Source: Hawksworthiomyces lignivorus | Taxonomy: Eukaryota; Ascomycota; Sordariomycetes; Ophiostomatales; Ophiostomataceae | Direction: 5' to 3' | Assembly (NCBI GenBank): GCA_002917075.1 | Contig: NTMA01000081.1 | Location: 1 to 64,000 of the forward strand | DNA: 64,000 nt | Part shown: positions 1 to 13,094 of the stretch, piece by piece | Position numbering within the stretch: the first letter of the stretch is position 1 | Layout: the number at the start of each line of letters is the position of its first letter | Position numbers and translations under genes: made by a program | Notes under the pieces: generated by a model | Told to the model about the DNA's origin: nothing | What the model saw: only the letters and a program-made list of their open reading frames with translations | Databases searched by the model: none

Positions 1-33
<33 letters not shown>

Positions 34-107
34 AGAGCAAGGCAATTTGCAAAAGGGAATGTCGTTTGGGTTTTGGGAACTAATGTGGCTCTTTTCCTTC
101 TCTTCAG

Positions 108-2111
108 ATCTCCTTGGTCTTGCCTAGTGGAGAACGGGTCGACCGTCTCCCGGCCTGGATCAAGTACGTCACCCAGGATCTCGATGTATCTCCCGCATAC
201 GATGCCCGTTTCTGGAACCCGCCAGCGTCAGAAAAGTATGTTCTGAAGCACCCCCGGCCCAAGAAGCCGCTGAGTGCGCGTGTGTACGAGGCACACGTCG
301 GTATCTCTTCGCCGGAGCAGCGAGTTGCCACATACAAGGAGTTCACAAAGAACATGCTTCCCCGCATCAAATCACTCGGGTACAATGTGATCCAGTTGAT
401 GGCTGTCATGGAACACGCATACTATGCCAGCTTCGGCTACCAGGTCAACAACTTCTTTGCGGCCAGCAGTCGGTATGGACCGCCTGAGGACTTGAAAGAA
501 CTCATCGACACTGCTCATAGCATGGGCATTGTCGTGCTTCTAGATGTTGTCCACAGCCACGCATCCAAGAACGTCCTGGACGGCATAAATGAGTTTGATG
601 GCTCGGACCACCAATACTTCCACGAAGGCGGCAAGGGCCGCCACGATCTATGGGACAGTCGTCTCTTTAACTACGGCCATCATGAGGTGCTGAGGTTCTT
701 GCTGAGCAACCTACGGTTCTGGATGGACGAGTATGGTTTCGACGGCTTCCGTTTCGATGGTGTCACAAGCATGCTCTATGTGCACCATGGTATTGGAACG
801 TAAGTATTCTTTTGAAAATATGCGTCACTTTGTATGGCTCGCTTGACTGACCACTAACCGTGACAGTGGGTTCTCTGGTGGCTATCATGAATATTTCGGC
901 GCCGATGTCGACGAGGAGGCTGTAGTTTATCTCATGCTTGCAAATGAGATGCTGCACAAGCTATACCCAGATTGCATTACAGTAGCGGAAGACGTATCCG
1001 GTATGCCCGCGTTATGTATGCCTCTATCGCTCGGTGGTGTCGGCTTTGACTACCGGTTGGCGATGGCGATTCCGGACATGTGGATCAAGATTTTGAAGGA
1101 GAAGAAAGACGAGGACTGGGATGTGACCAATATCTGCTGGACACTGACCAACAGACGCCATGGCGAGAAGACCATTGCCTACTGCGAGAGCCATGACCAA
1201 GCGTACGTTTTACCACCCTCCCCCTCCTCCTCCTGTCTTCCGTGATTGTAGCTTCTCAGAGAGTCGATGCTTACACTAAAATTCTAGATTGGTCGGTGAC
1301 AAGACTCTCATGATGCACCTCTGCGATGCGGAGCTATATACCAACATGTCGGTTTTGTCACCCTTGACGCCTGTCATCGACCGGGGCATGGCTCTGCACA
1401 AGATGATCCGACTTTTGACCCATGGTCTCGGAGGCGAGGGCTACTTGAACTTCGAGGGAAACGAGTTCGGCCATCCAGAGTGGCTGGACTTCCCCCGCGA
1501 AGGCAACGGCAACTCGTTCTGGTATGCCAGACGGCAGCTGAACCTCACGGAGGACCATCTGCTGCGGTACCAGTTCCTCAACAATTTCGACGCTGCGATG
1601 AACAAGCTGGAGGCCAAGTACGGCTGGCTACACTCGGCGCAGGCATACATCTCACTCAAGCATGACGGTGACAAGGTCATCGTTTTTGAGAGAGCTGGCC
1701 TGCTCTTTGTATTCAATTTCCATCCGTCATCGTCGTTCACAGACTACCGTGTGGGCGTCGAACAGGCCGGAACATACAAGATTGTACTCAGCTCGGACGA
1801 CAAGGACTTCGGCGGGCACGACAGGCTCGACCATGGAACGCGGTTTTTCACGACTCCGTAAGTTGACCCCTAGACAATCTCGGCATTCGCCTTTAGGACA
1901 CAGCTGACAGTGGATCCAGGATGAAATGGAACGAACGGAGCAACTGGACACACATCTACGTTCCAAGCCGAACAGCTATTGTAAGTGGCAGCTAATATCC
2001 TTCGCCGCGGCAGTGCAGAAATTTTGACGCCTCCTATTCATCATTCCTTGTCTTTCGACTACTAATACGCTTATTTTTCAGGTCCTGGCTCTAGAGTCAA
2101 CAACTTATTAG
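108..2111 (+). CDS. GBE1: 1,4-alpha-glucan branching enzyme, 3' part
   Basis: Makes alpha-1,6 branch points in glycogen in the cytosol (GH13 family). The visible coding exons are 108-799, 867-1202, 1288-1857, 1920-1980 and 2082-2111 (TAG), giving 562 residues; the first exon opens after a CAG acceptor, so the N-terminal CBM48 part lies before the window. The reading frame stays open across every junction (for example GGA-AC/T and CAA-GC/A). GH13 motifs are visible in order: DVVHSH near 550, GFRFDGV (nucleophile Asp) near 745, AEDVSG (acid/base Glu) near 988, and ESHDQ-A-LVGD (transition-state Asp) split by the third intron. The last coding exon is only nine codons plus stop. The intron piece at positions 1-107 starts with 26 A residues. 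Identity is secure; only the missing 5' end limits it. Confidence 0.95.
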
Positions 2112-3054
2112 TAGTTCTCCATAAAAAGCTCAGAAACAGCTGTGGAGAGGGAGTGCGTCCAGGTTGGAAATTACTTGTTCGCGGTACGGAGGAAGTAAAC
2201 AAATATGGCCGGGACCAAAATACGCTATGTCGTAGCTAGCTGCTTTAGATTGGGTACAGCATTCGCAGATGTATACGATACAAAAATAATTGCACAGAAG
2301 AACACGGGTTGTGCACAGCAATAATAATGATAAAAAAGATCAAATTATGCCATTGAGCATATGGACAAGTTTCTTAAGGAATCCAAAAGTGACACGCATC
2401 TCCGCAGGCGTAAGCAGAAGTAGTCAAAGAGCGGCACTCACAGACGGATTTGATCACGTGCAGTTTGGGAAAGAAAAAGGCAAGGTAGCGTATTCGTACT
2501 TTGAGCGGATCACGGAAAGCTCTGCTGCAGAGAGAGCAAGAAAAGCAGGAAAATAAAGGCCAGAGAGGTGCAGTGCAGAAAGGAGCAGCGGCTGTCGCTC
2601 TCGTTTTTCTGCATTGGTGTCAGTTGTGGATTCGAAGCAGTGGGGCATTCGGGTATTGAAAGGCGCGGGATCCCTCGGGAGAGAGGAGAAAAGGGAGTTG
2701 AGCAGAGTAAGAGAAGAAGAGGAGTATGGAGGATGCGAGGGAAGAAGGGAAAAAAATAGAAGGCCAGAGAGCAGAGACAGGGGAGACAGGGAGCAAGCCA
2801 GAGCGAATTGGCCGTGTGGGCCAGCACCTTTTTTCACCTCGCTTGTTCGCTGTTGGCGGCCTTAAGGCCTGAGGCAGAAACAAATTCCGCACCAGGCAGG
2901 AAAAAACCAAAACAACCGCAGAGACTAGGAGCTCCCCGTTTTGCTTCGCATTTTTTTCCCGACCTCCTCCGCAACCTTTTCCCTCCTTCATCTCAAACCC
3001 TCTCTCCCCCAATCCATTCCCTCTATCCGCGAAGCGTTCTTCATCATCGCTACG
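2112..3054. promoter_or_regulatory. Intergenic: GBE1 3' end and ATP2 promoter/leader
   Basis: No gene is seen here. The right half becomes strongly pyrimidine-rich on the + strand (about 2940-3040), as expected of a fungal 5' leader ahead of the ATP2 start. A CACGTG hexamer at 2455-2460 is a possible bHLH (Cbf1-type) site, seen but untested. Short open frames on both strands here are low-complexity and not convincing. Confidence 0.5.
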
Positions 3055-5259
<2,205 letters not shown>

Positions 5260-6863
5260 GCGAATCCTATTCCTAGCGCATCGGAATCTTTTTTTTGTAA
5301 TCTAGTCTTTGATAGGGGGAAAGAGAGCGGAGGGTAGTAGTCGCCTTGTGTGTATACGTAAAAAAAAGAGAGTAGAGTTAACCCCAACAGAAGATGCCCT
5401 GAGCGAAGCGGTGCAGAAAGTGAAGTCGGGACTAGTAATACTGAAACAGTTCAAGAATTTCCTACTTGCGTATACATGTTCTCCGTGTGAATAATGCCAG
5501 ACGGCGTTTTCCCTGGCAAAGCTTTTTTTTGTTTTTTTTTTTTTTTTTGGCCCGGAAAGAGAAATTGCAGAAAGTCAACTCGACTGCAGCGAAAGGACTG
5601 CGAAGGACTGATGCCCTTCATGTCTTGACGTATGTTTTGTAGCTGTGCCAGAGCTTCTCTTACGTTATTGGACTCACAAAGTACGGGCTTGAGTTCGTTG
5701 CAGTCTGAATTGATAACATTTTTTTTTTTGAGGGCTTTCATATAGAGGCTGGCCGTCGTCATATTTATTTCATCTGCAGGTTTCCTGTAAACCGTTCCCA
5801 TCGCCGCAGCTTTTATATTGGCCGCTGTCGCTGTCAACTATCCATGGGTTGCTTTCTAGACATTGATTATAAGTGAGCATATTCTAACGTTATGTCCAAA
5901 GTCCGTGTGTAACGAATATTTTATAATCGCGTGTTATTTGTGGAATCAGGCTCACATCTCGAAATAATCAAAAGAACCATTCTGGCGGGTTATTTTACAC
6001 TACATGCTTCGTCTTCGACAAAACCCATCATGATTGTTGCATGTTTAGCTTGCCACTCTCTCTATGGTTTCCATGTCCCTAGATCCGACTCGGCATCAGC
6101 GGCTCCGCTGGCACACCCCCGAAGCAGAAATTGCACAACACTGCGGCCGTAGGAGTCTCTACCCACAGAAGTATTCGTTTCAAAAAAGGGAAAATATAAA
6201 GAGTTTGTCCATGAAATGAATTGCCACCAATCGGGAGGCGAGATGCTACGAGAAGGCCGCCTCGTGCGGTATATGAAGTTCTGCTCTCTACTCGCTGGGA
6301 GTATATTGGTCCTTTAGCCAAAAAGGGGAAGCAAGCTGAGATACAGACAAAATAGAGAGAGATTTCCTAGTATGAGCGGCCTCTTTTCGGAAGATAGGTC
6401 CCTTCTGCTGTTAGCCACCTCCTTGTCCGTTTCTAGCTGCCAAAAAGCTTGTGCATCTCCCCTCCTATCTTGTACGGCACCGGGCGTCGTTTGACTATCC
6501 CGTTTATCGAAATCGCCTCTGCTCCAGTTCAATAAACTCCCATCCCGTCTCTGACTGCGGGGAACTCGACGCGATTATCTTCTTTTTTTTCTTGGAAAAC
6601 AAGCAAGCGTAGTAGAGATATATTGTTAGATAGGTTCTCCGGAACGTAATGCTATATATATTGCATGCCCCAGAACTTGGCGAGGACGCGACAAAGGGGT
6701 AGCGAAACAGATACCAGTTTTTGATAACCCGTTTCCTTGGCTCTCCTTCTGTTCCCCACGAGCCTCGACATTCGCAGACAACTGTAGAAACGAAGCGGCA
6801 GCCCCTGTGTTATATGCATAGTTTTCTATTCTACTTTTAGCTCGCCCCTATCTCGCGTTCAAA
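5260..6863. other. Intergenic, ATP2 to esterase
   Basis: About 1.6 kb without a convincing gene on either strand. It holds homopolymer T runs (around 5521-5549 and 5720), AT-rich tracts, and then the upstream region of the secreted esterase gene. The open frames present (up to 128 codons, minus strand near 5450-5840) show no recognisable domain and include a lysine run translated from the T tract. No tRNA or transposon feature was seen. Confidence 0.5.
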
Positions 6864-7853
6864 ATGATGCTGCCGGCCCTGCTCAGCGGCCTCTTCCTGG
6901 CGGCTCACGCACCCGGGGCCTCCGCCGCGCAGCTCACGGAGGTGGACTACCCCAACAACGCATCTAGCAAGGTGCAGATGTATGCGTACGTGCCCGACAA
7001 CGTGGTCGCCAACCCGCCGCTGATCGTCGTCATCCACTCCTGCCAGTCCACGGCCCAGTCGTACTTCCGCAACAGCAAGATTCCCTGGAAGCAGGGGTCG
7101 GACAAGAAGGGGTACATCACGATCTGGCCCAGCAGCCCGCACAGCGGCACCTGCTGGGATGTCTCCAGCAAGTCCTCGCTCAGCCACAACGGCGGCGGCG
7201 ACTCGCAGGCCATCGCCAACATGATTCTGTATTCGATCGACAAGTACAAGGCGGATCCGAAGAAGGTCTTTGTCACTGGCGGCAGCTCCGGAGGTGCGTT
7301 ATTTTCACTAATTTTAAACCCTCTGCTTTCCTCTCGCAGGAGAAATGCTTCGTTTCCTGCCTCTTTGTAGCTTTCCGTCCCTGACGTGGCAGCAGCAATG
7401 ATGTCCAACGTGATGGCGGCCACGTACCCCGAGCTCATCTCTGCCGTGTCGCTGTACAGCGGCGTCGCGGCCGGGTGCTTCGTGTCGTCGTCGGGGGGCG
7501 TCGACCAGTGGAACAACAGCTGCAGCGGCGGCCAGTCGCGGGCGACGGCGGAGAAGTGGGGCGACGTCGTCCGCGCCATGTACCCCGAGTACAACGGGCC
7601 CCGGCCGCGCATGCAGATCTGGCACGGCAGCGCGGACGGCACGCTGAACCCCAACAACTACCAGGAGGAGATCAAGCAGTGGACAAACGTGTTGAACGTG
7701 TCGCAGACGCCGACGGACACGCGCAAGAACTACCCGCAGGCCAACTACCAGACGGACGACTACGGCGACCACGTCGAGGGCATCTACGCCACGGGCGTCG
7801 GACACTCGGTGCCGTCCAACCTCACGGCGAGCGAGCTCTGGTTCGGGTTGTAG
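6864..7853 (+). CDS. Secreted acetylxylan/feruloyl-type esterase (CE1, PHB-depolymerase-like)
   Basis: Predicted secreted alpha/beta-hydrolase removing acetyl (or feruloyl) groups from plant hemicellulose. Two exons, 6864-7294 and 7396-7853, encode 296 residues, with the intron falling inside the nucleophile elbow (GGSSG/A). Residues 1-21 form a signal peptide (hydrophobic core after MMLPALL, cleavage likely at ASA/AQ). Then come the HSCQST oxyanion-hole region, the GTCWD motif, the nucleophile serine in GGSSGGAM, an Asp region WHGSADGTLNPNN, and a C-terminal GVGHSVP carrying the catalytic His. Length and C-terminal WFGL ending match fungal acetylxylan esterases of the AxeA type, and no cellulose-binding module is attached. 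The choice between acetylxylan and feruloyl esterase cannot be made from sequence. It is an accessory, probably plant-polymer-induced gene among housekeeping neighbours. Confidence 0.88.
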
Positions 7854-8096
7854 TAGCAGGGGCTGCGGAAGATGACGAGGCTGGCGTGGCGAGACATCCC
7901 TTTGTATCATATAGAGGAGCAGGGATTAGTGCGCAAAGGGCAAGTTTGCTGTAGAGTCGCGCAGGTACGATAATAATGACAGACAAGTTCGCGAGCAAGC
8001 CCTGCCGCCAACGGCACTGCTGCTCAGCATCGCGCAGCTATTATGTTTCCTTGCTTATTTTCTTTTTCTGTTTCTTTTTCTTGAAGAGCATGCAGA

Positions 8097-9863
8097 TCAG
8101 TCGTCGGACATGGTGTCGGCAGCTGGAGAACTAGCTGCTCCTTCGGCGTCAAGGTTTCGGAGGCTGACGATCTCGTCGGCCGGGAACATCTGGGTGTCCC
8201 TATCAGCAGAGCCCCGAGCATGCCAGACTGCTGGCTGGTGCGACTCAGACCGTAGCCATTCTCCCTGGTATTCAAGCTGGTTGCCTTCGTCGTCGACCAT
8301 GAACAGGGACGTCTCCGGATGGGGATCGTCTGTGAAATCGGGCTTCCAGTCCTTGTTGTTGAGGAGCAGCTTGCCCAGCTCGAGATTGTCGTCCGTCTCG
8401 AGGGCCGCCACGGGGACGGTGAGGAAGGGATGCCACTCCTCCTCGAGCAGCCCCTTGATGTCCCGAATTTCCTTGTCGGCGATCCCGTCCATCCACCACA
8501 GGCGCCTTGTCATCTTGACAAAGACGAGATAGTGCGCGATGATGACGAGGGCGCGGGGCCGGCGCTCGCGCGCCAGCTCGACGAAGCCCCTCGGCAGAAA
8601 GGTGAACCAGGTGACGATGCGCAGGCTGAGGATGCGGCCAAAGTTGGACTCGAGCTCGCGGTAGAGCGAGCCCAGGTACTTGAGCGTGTTGTAGTAGGCA
8701 TCGATGTGCAGGAAGTCCGGGTCGCTCGGCTGGATGGAGCTGATGAGGAACAGCAGCTGGTTGGGGATGTAGCGGGTGGCGGCGTCGAGGTTGATGGGCG
8801 GGCGGGCGAAGAGCATGGACATGCCGGACTCGAAGAGCATTCTCGGCTTGGTGATGCGGACGATGACGCCGATGCCGCGCCACACGACCATCCAGTCGAG
8901 GATGTACAGCGGTGGGGTCTCGTCGTCGCGGAACATCTGGGACGAGAGGGCGACTAGCAACAGCGAGCCGGCCAGCAGCGCCGGGAAGGTCTCGGGGCGT
9001 GCTTCTTCGATGGCCTTGCGGTAGCCGGCAAAGGCGCGGGTGCGGTAGAGCAGGACGCGCGACTGCTCGATGGGCTGGCCGAGCGTCTGCAGCTCGAGGG
9101 CCGACAGCGCCAGCAGGCAGTCCATGAGAAAGGTGGACTGGAAGGCGTGCCGCGGGATGGTGACCTGCAGGATGTCGTCGACCTCCCGCAAGCGGCCGGC
9201 TTCCGCTGCGAAGGCGTCGTAGCCCTTGGTGGTGTAGAACCACAGCAGCCGCATATCGGTATAGTCGAATTGCATGGGCATAAACAGCGGCTCCTGCAGC
9301 AGGCCAAGCCCGCCGCCCTCAAACGAAGAAAAGCTGGTCTGGACGCTCGGGCTTGTATCCTGGACGTACCTGAGTCGAAGGCTCCGGCTGTCGTGCCCCA
9401 CGGTGGGTGTTGTGCTCCGAGACCGGTTGGTGTAGCGGACGAGCGGTGATCCGTCGGATGAAGAGGCTGAAGAAGAGGAAGACGAGGAAGATGAGGCCGA
9501 GGATGACACAGATGCGGCAGCGGCGGCGGCAGATGCCACGACAGCAGCGCGCTTCGCCCGGGAGGGCATGAGTCTGCTGGCCGAGGACGACGGAGCTGCA
9601 CCTGTAGGGTAGACGCACGCCTCGTTCCGGAGCACACATGCACGACAGCGGGGAATTTCCTCGCTGCATTTGACCTTGCGGGCTTTGCATTTCAGACATC
9701 CGGCTCGGGACTTCTTGTGAGGCCGCTTGGGGATGTAGGGCTTGGATGATGTCACTAGAGCAGAAGAGGAAGAAGCGTCGGCCCCGGCAGCCTCCTCGGC
9801 TCCGGCGGCTTCTTCGACTTCAGCGAACGGCTGGCCATTGTCCTCTAGGAAATCCTCGTCCAT
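8097..9863 (-). CDS. Zn(II)2Cys6 fungal transcription factor
   Basis: Single-exon gene of 588 residues. A complete binuclear zinc cluster lies near residues 54-82 with spacing C-x2-C-x6-C-x6-C-x2-C-x6-C (GCLKCKARKVKC then CRAC and CVYP), preceded by a basic KRPHKKSR stretch. Before it is an Ala/Glu-rich acidic tail; after it, a long Ala/Ser low-complexity linker (ASSSSSSSSSASSS-type), then a mostly helical middle and C-terminal region (residues about 190-480) in the style of the UPC2/sterol-regulator-like subfamily of C6 proteins. I infer that subfamily from the HKKSR-GC lead-in and overall organisation only. The gene converges with the esterase (243 bp between stops). Its targets are unknown, and nothing shows it controls the esterase. 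Confidence 0.88.
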   Translation of the reverse strand: MDEDFLEDNGQPFAEVEEAAGAEEAAGADASSSSALVTSSKPYIPKRPHKKSRAGCLKCKARKVKCSEEIPRCRACVLRNEACVYPTGAAPSSSASRLMPSRAKRAAVVASAAAAAASVSSSASSSSSSSSSASSSDGSPLVRYTNRSRSTTPTVGHDSRSLRLRYVQDTSPSVQTSFSSFEGGGLGLLQEPLFMPMQFDYTDMRLLWFYTTKGYDAFAAEAGRLREVDDILQVTIPRHAFQSTFLMDCLLALSALELQTLGQPIEQSRVLLYRTRAFAGYRKAIEEARPETFPALLAGSLLLVALSSQMFRDDETPPLYILDWMVVWRGIGVIVRITKPRMLFESGMSMLFARPPINLDAATRYIPNQLLFLISSIQPSDPDFLHIDAYYNTLKYLGSLYRELESNFGRILSLRIVTWFTFLPRGFVELARERRPRALVIIAHYLVFVKMTRRLWWMDGIADKEIRDIKGLLEEEWHPFLTVPVAALETDDNLELGKLLLNNKDWKPDFTDDPHPETSLFMVDDEGNQLEYQGEWLRSESHQPAVWHARGSADRDTQMFPADEIVSLRNLDAEGAASSPAADTMSDD

Positions 9864-11008
9864 TTCGCCAATCGGATACCGTTATCTTCGTACAGTCGTG
9901 TGCAGTGGTCGATCCCGGCTTTCTAAGATGCTGCCGCCGTAAGCTTCTGGCTCTCTTGGCGACGGTGATACCTATCGAGACCGGCACCTCTCTGGTCACA
10001 TGCCACAGACTACCTATGTTCCTGACGAGCCTGGCTCTCTGGCTATACGAAAGCAGTTGGCGAACCGGCAGACTAGCTGGTGGTGGCGGCGTAAAGACAA
10101 GCCGTTCCTGTTTTGACGGCTGCCTGCGCAAAGCTCCGCACTGATTACGTTGCTGTCACAAGAGTAACGAGACAAAGACTCCAGCACGAGAATTGATTAA
10201 CAGCTGATTGCCGGAGACGTTAGAATAAGAGAAACCGCAAGCGCAAAGCAAGGAATTCTGAAAGTGGAAGTTCCAATCTAACGATGATGTTAAAAGATAT
10301 TCATAAAAGCCAAATTCAAGAAATAGGAGTAGAAAACAGCACTAAAATCTAAAGGTGTCAGCGCTTCCCCTCCGATGTCTTAGTAGTTATTCTTTTCTAT
10401 GTTGCTTCGTCGCATCCTGGCCATTCATCCCACCCAAGACTCGCTTGACGTTGAGTTTTCCCTGTCCGCCGTTGACGTGGGCTCCCTACAGGGCGTGGCT
10501 GGGTGGTCCGCTAGCCGTCAAGCTACTACAGTATTACTCTATACAAAGCTACTTGTACAAGTACTCCTTCAGCGCATTTGGGCGAGTATGCGCTTACATG
10601 CGACGATTATTCTCCTAACGAATCAGAGCCTCTAGCAGCAGGTGCGCCCTGCCAATTGTTCCTTCTCTGTAGGTCCTTTTGGCCCGTTAAAAGGCCGGCG
10701 CCAATCAGATGACAGCTGTAAGGGGGTACTTGAGACCTACAAGAAATAACGTGCGCACTGGCCTAAAATCGATGTACCACTTACGGGAAGCCATTAAAGC
10801 TTGCCTTTGGTCCCCGCTGGCCAGCCTCGCTGCAAAAATGTCCGTTTTAGCGCGTCTCATTAAAACGCGTCTGAACTCCAGGGCATCGACAGCGAAAGAT
10901 ATGCGATCACGATAGGATATGGTGGAAATCTAAAAGACGAACACAGCAGGCTCGCGCGTTATAGCTGGGTTTTCTTCCCCTTAAGAATAGACAACTGCAG
11001 CCCAGGCA
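9864..11008. other. Intergenic: divergent upstream region of the C6 factor and ORC5
   Basis: About 1.1 kb shared upstream region between two divergently transcribed genes. Short open frames (up to 132 codons) lack domains and mostly continue the antisense of the C6 gene. No RNA gene or repeat was recognised. Confidence 0.45.
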
Positions 11009-12742
11009 ATGGCTCTGCATACCTCTTCTGGGCGCGCCCACGAGGATGCCTGCGAGTCTCTCTTTTCGAGCTATCCTGAAAGAGGGCAGCACATAAAGAC
11101 TCTGATGACCCTCGTCAGTGTGAGTTATTGCGCAACAGGTCCTTGGGCGTATCTGGTGCTTGAAGAAGTGCTGCAGGCTTCGTGGAAGTTAGCTGACTGT
11201 GCAACTTGTTTCTTTCCTAGCCCACTCTGGCGCCATGCAGAAACATCGTCATTCATGGAACTGATGCAACCGGGAAGAGCAGCCTGACGGCCGCGGTGCT
11301 GCAGAAGCTAGCTTCTCCTCCCCCATCCAGCAATGGCACAGATTCTAGCAAACTAGACAGCTCGCCAGAGAGCCTAGTCAACTACGCCATTATAGACTCC
11401 AACAAATGCGTCACCGCACGCCATCTCTTCGAGCGAGCCGTTGCCCAGGCCGCCGACGGCGTACAGTACAGCGGGCCACGGAGCCGGCGCTGCGAGACGC
11501 TGGCGCAGCTGACGGTTGAGCTTTCCAAGATCATCCAGCACGGCGACCACCCGCCAAACTGGCGGTTTGTCTTGGTCTTTGACGCCATTGACCGCCAGAG
11601 AGACGCCACGGCCACGCTCCTACCAGGACTGGCCCGTCTATCTGAGATTGTATGTTTGCTAGTTGCCCCTTGATGGGAAACAACAGCCCAGCATATGAAT
11701 TCTGTCTTAAATGCCAGTGCTAACGCTTCTGCAGATACCCAGCCTCACGACCATATTCATAGTCACCTTTCCATCACCCTCTATGCTGCGCACGAGCGCT
11801 GCTCCTCACATCCATTTTGGCACCTACACCAAAGCCGAGTTCGTTCAAATCCTGAGCCGCACACCACCAGCTACCTTGGCCAACGCCACAGAGAGCGAGA
11901 CAGCCGATCTTTGGGTGCGATTCTGCGGCGCCGTGCACGATGCGCTCATCAAGACCGCCGGCCGCACGCTGCCGCAGTTCCAGGATGCGTGCGCCGCGCT
12001 GTGGCCCAAGTTCACGGCGCCCATCTTGGCGGGCACGCACGGCCCGCGCGAGTTCTCCAAGCTGCTGATCGCAGGCCGCGCACACTTCCAAGACGAGTCC
12101 CTGCTGGATCCCAGCTTTGTCGTGGCAGAGCCGACAGCGGCGGCATTGTCGAGGGCAAAAGACGCCGCTGCGATGACGACGGCGGCGGCGACGACGACTG
12201 CAGCAGCGGCGGAGGCCACCGCCCGCACGACAACAGACACGCCTGTGGTGGCGCGCCACCTGGCCACGCTTCTGCCGACGACGGCGCGCCTGTTTCTGCT
12301 GTGCGCCTATCTGGCGTCGCACAACGCGCCCAAGCACGACCAGACCCTCTTCTCGACGTACCACCACGGCCGCAAGCGGCGGCGCGGCGGCGGCGGCGGG
12401 CGGCGCGGCCCCCGCAGCAAGCACCGCAAGATCGCGCGCAAGCTGCTGGGCGCCCACACGTTTCCGCTAGAGCGGTTGCTGGCCATTTTCGCGGCCGTGC
12501 GCGGCGAGTGGACGCGCACGCCTCCCGCCGCGGGGGCGGCTGCAGCGGCGGCGCTGGTGGACGGTGACGCCTACACGGCGCTGGCGACGCTGGCGGCGCT
12601 GCGGCTGGTGGTGCGGGTGGCCGGGCCCGGCAGCGACCCCATCGACCGGGGCGCCAAGTGGCGGGTCAACGTCGGCTGGGAGGTGGTGCGCAGCCTGGGG
12701 CGCAGCATGGGCGTCGAGATGGAAGACTGGCTGATCGACTGA
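11009..12742 (+). CDS. ORC5: Origin recognition complex subunit 5
   Basis: AAA+ subunit of ORC, which marks replication origins and loads MCM in the nucleus. Exons 11009-11119, 11221-11649 and 11735-12742 give 515 residues. The start is supported by an N-terminus resembling other ORC5 proteins (YPER...IKTLMTLVS). Walker A GTDATGKS is at residues 50-57 and Walker B FVLVFDAID with Asp158. The C-terminal ORC5 domain is recognisable (RLFLLCAYLASHNAPKHD, RWRVNVGWEVVRSLG-like end). Two lineage-specific low-complexity inserts are visible: an Ala/Thr-rich stretch around residues 312-345 and a basic Arg/Gly stretch (KRRRGGGGGRRG) near 392-410, both GC-rich. It converges on SF3B2. Confidence 0.93.
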
Positions 12743-13094
12743 TGCACGCGTGGCGTGGCATGCGTTGCTGTAGATTTACGTGTTTTGTGTGTGTGTGTAT
12801 GTGTGTGTGGGTTTTTGTATTTCACTATCACAGGATGGTCTTTATTTTGGGAGGTTTCTTGCATAGCATAGCGGTCGGGATAGGATTTATAAAAAAAAGA
12901 GAAGACAAAATAAATATGCTTTTATTTATTACAAACAGTAACAATGTCCCCCTTCCCGCCTGACCAACTCCAGCAGAATGGGTTATGGGCAAAACACAAA
13001 AAAAAAAAGACAGGATATCCTAGACAAATTCCAGACATAATATAACAAGGCGAGAAGCAGAAAAACGGGAGCCCCCTCCAGCTTCTTTGGCTCA
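12743..13094. other. Convergent 3' region of ORC5 and SF3B2
   Basis: 352 bp between two facing stop codons. It contains a GT dinucleotide run near 12785-12809 and an A-rich stretch near 13000-13012, and would hold both 3' UTRs. No gene is present. Confidence 0.5.

Noticed and set aside
1..26. Poly(A) at the window start as an mRNA tail or retrogene
   Set aside because: It lies inside a GBE1 intron that ends in a normal TTCAG acceptor; A/T homopolymers are common in introns and spacers here.
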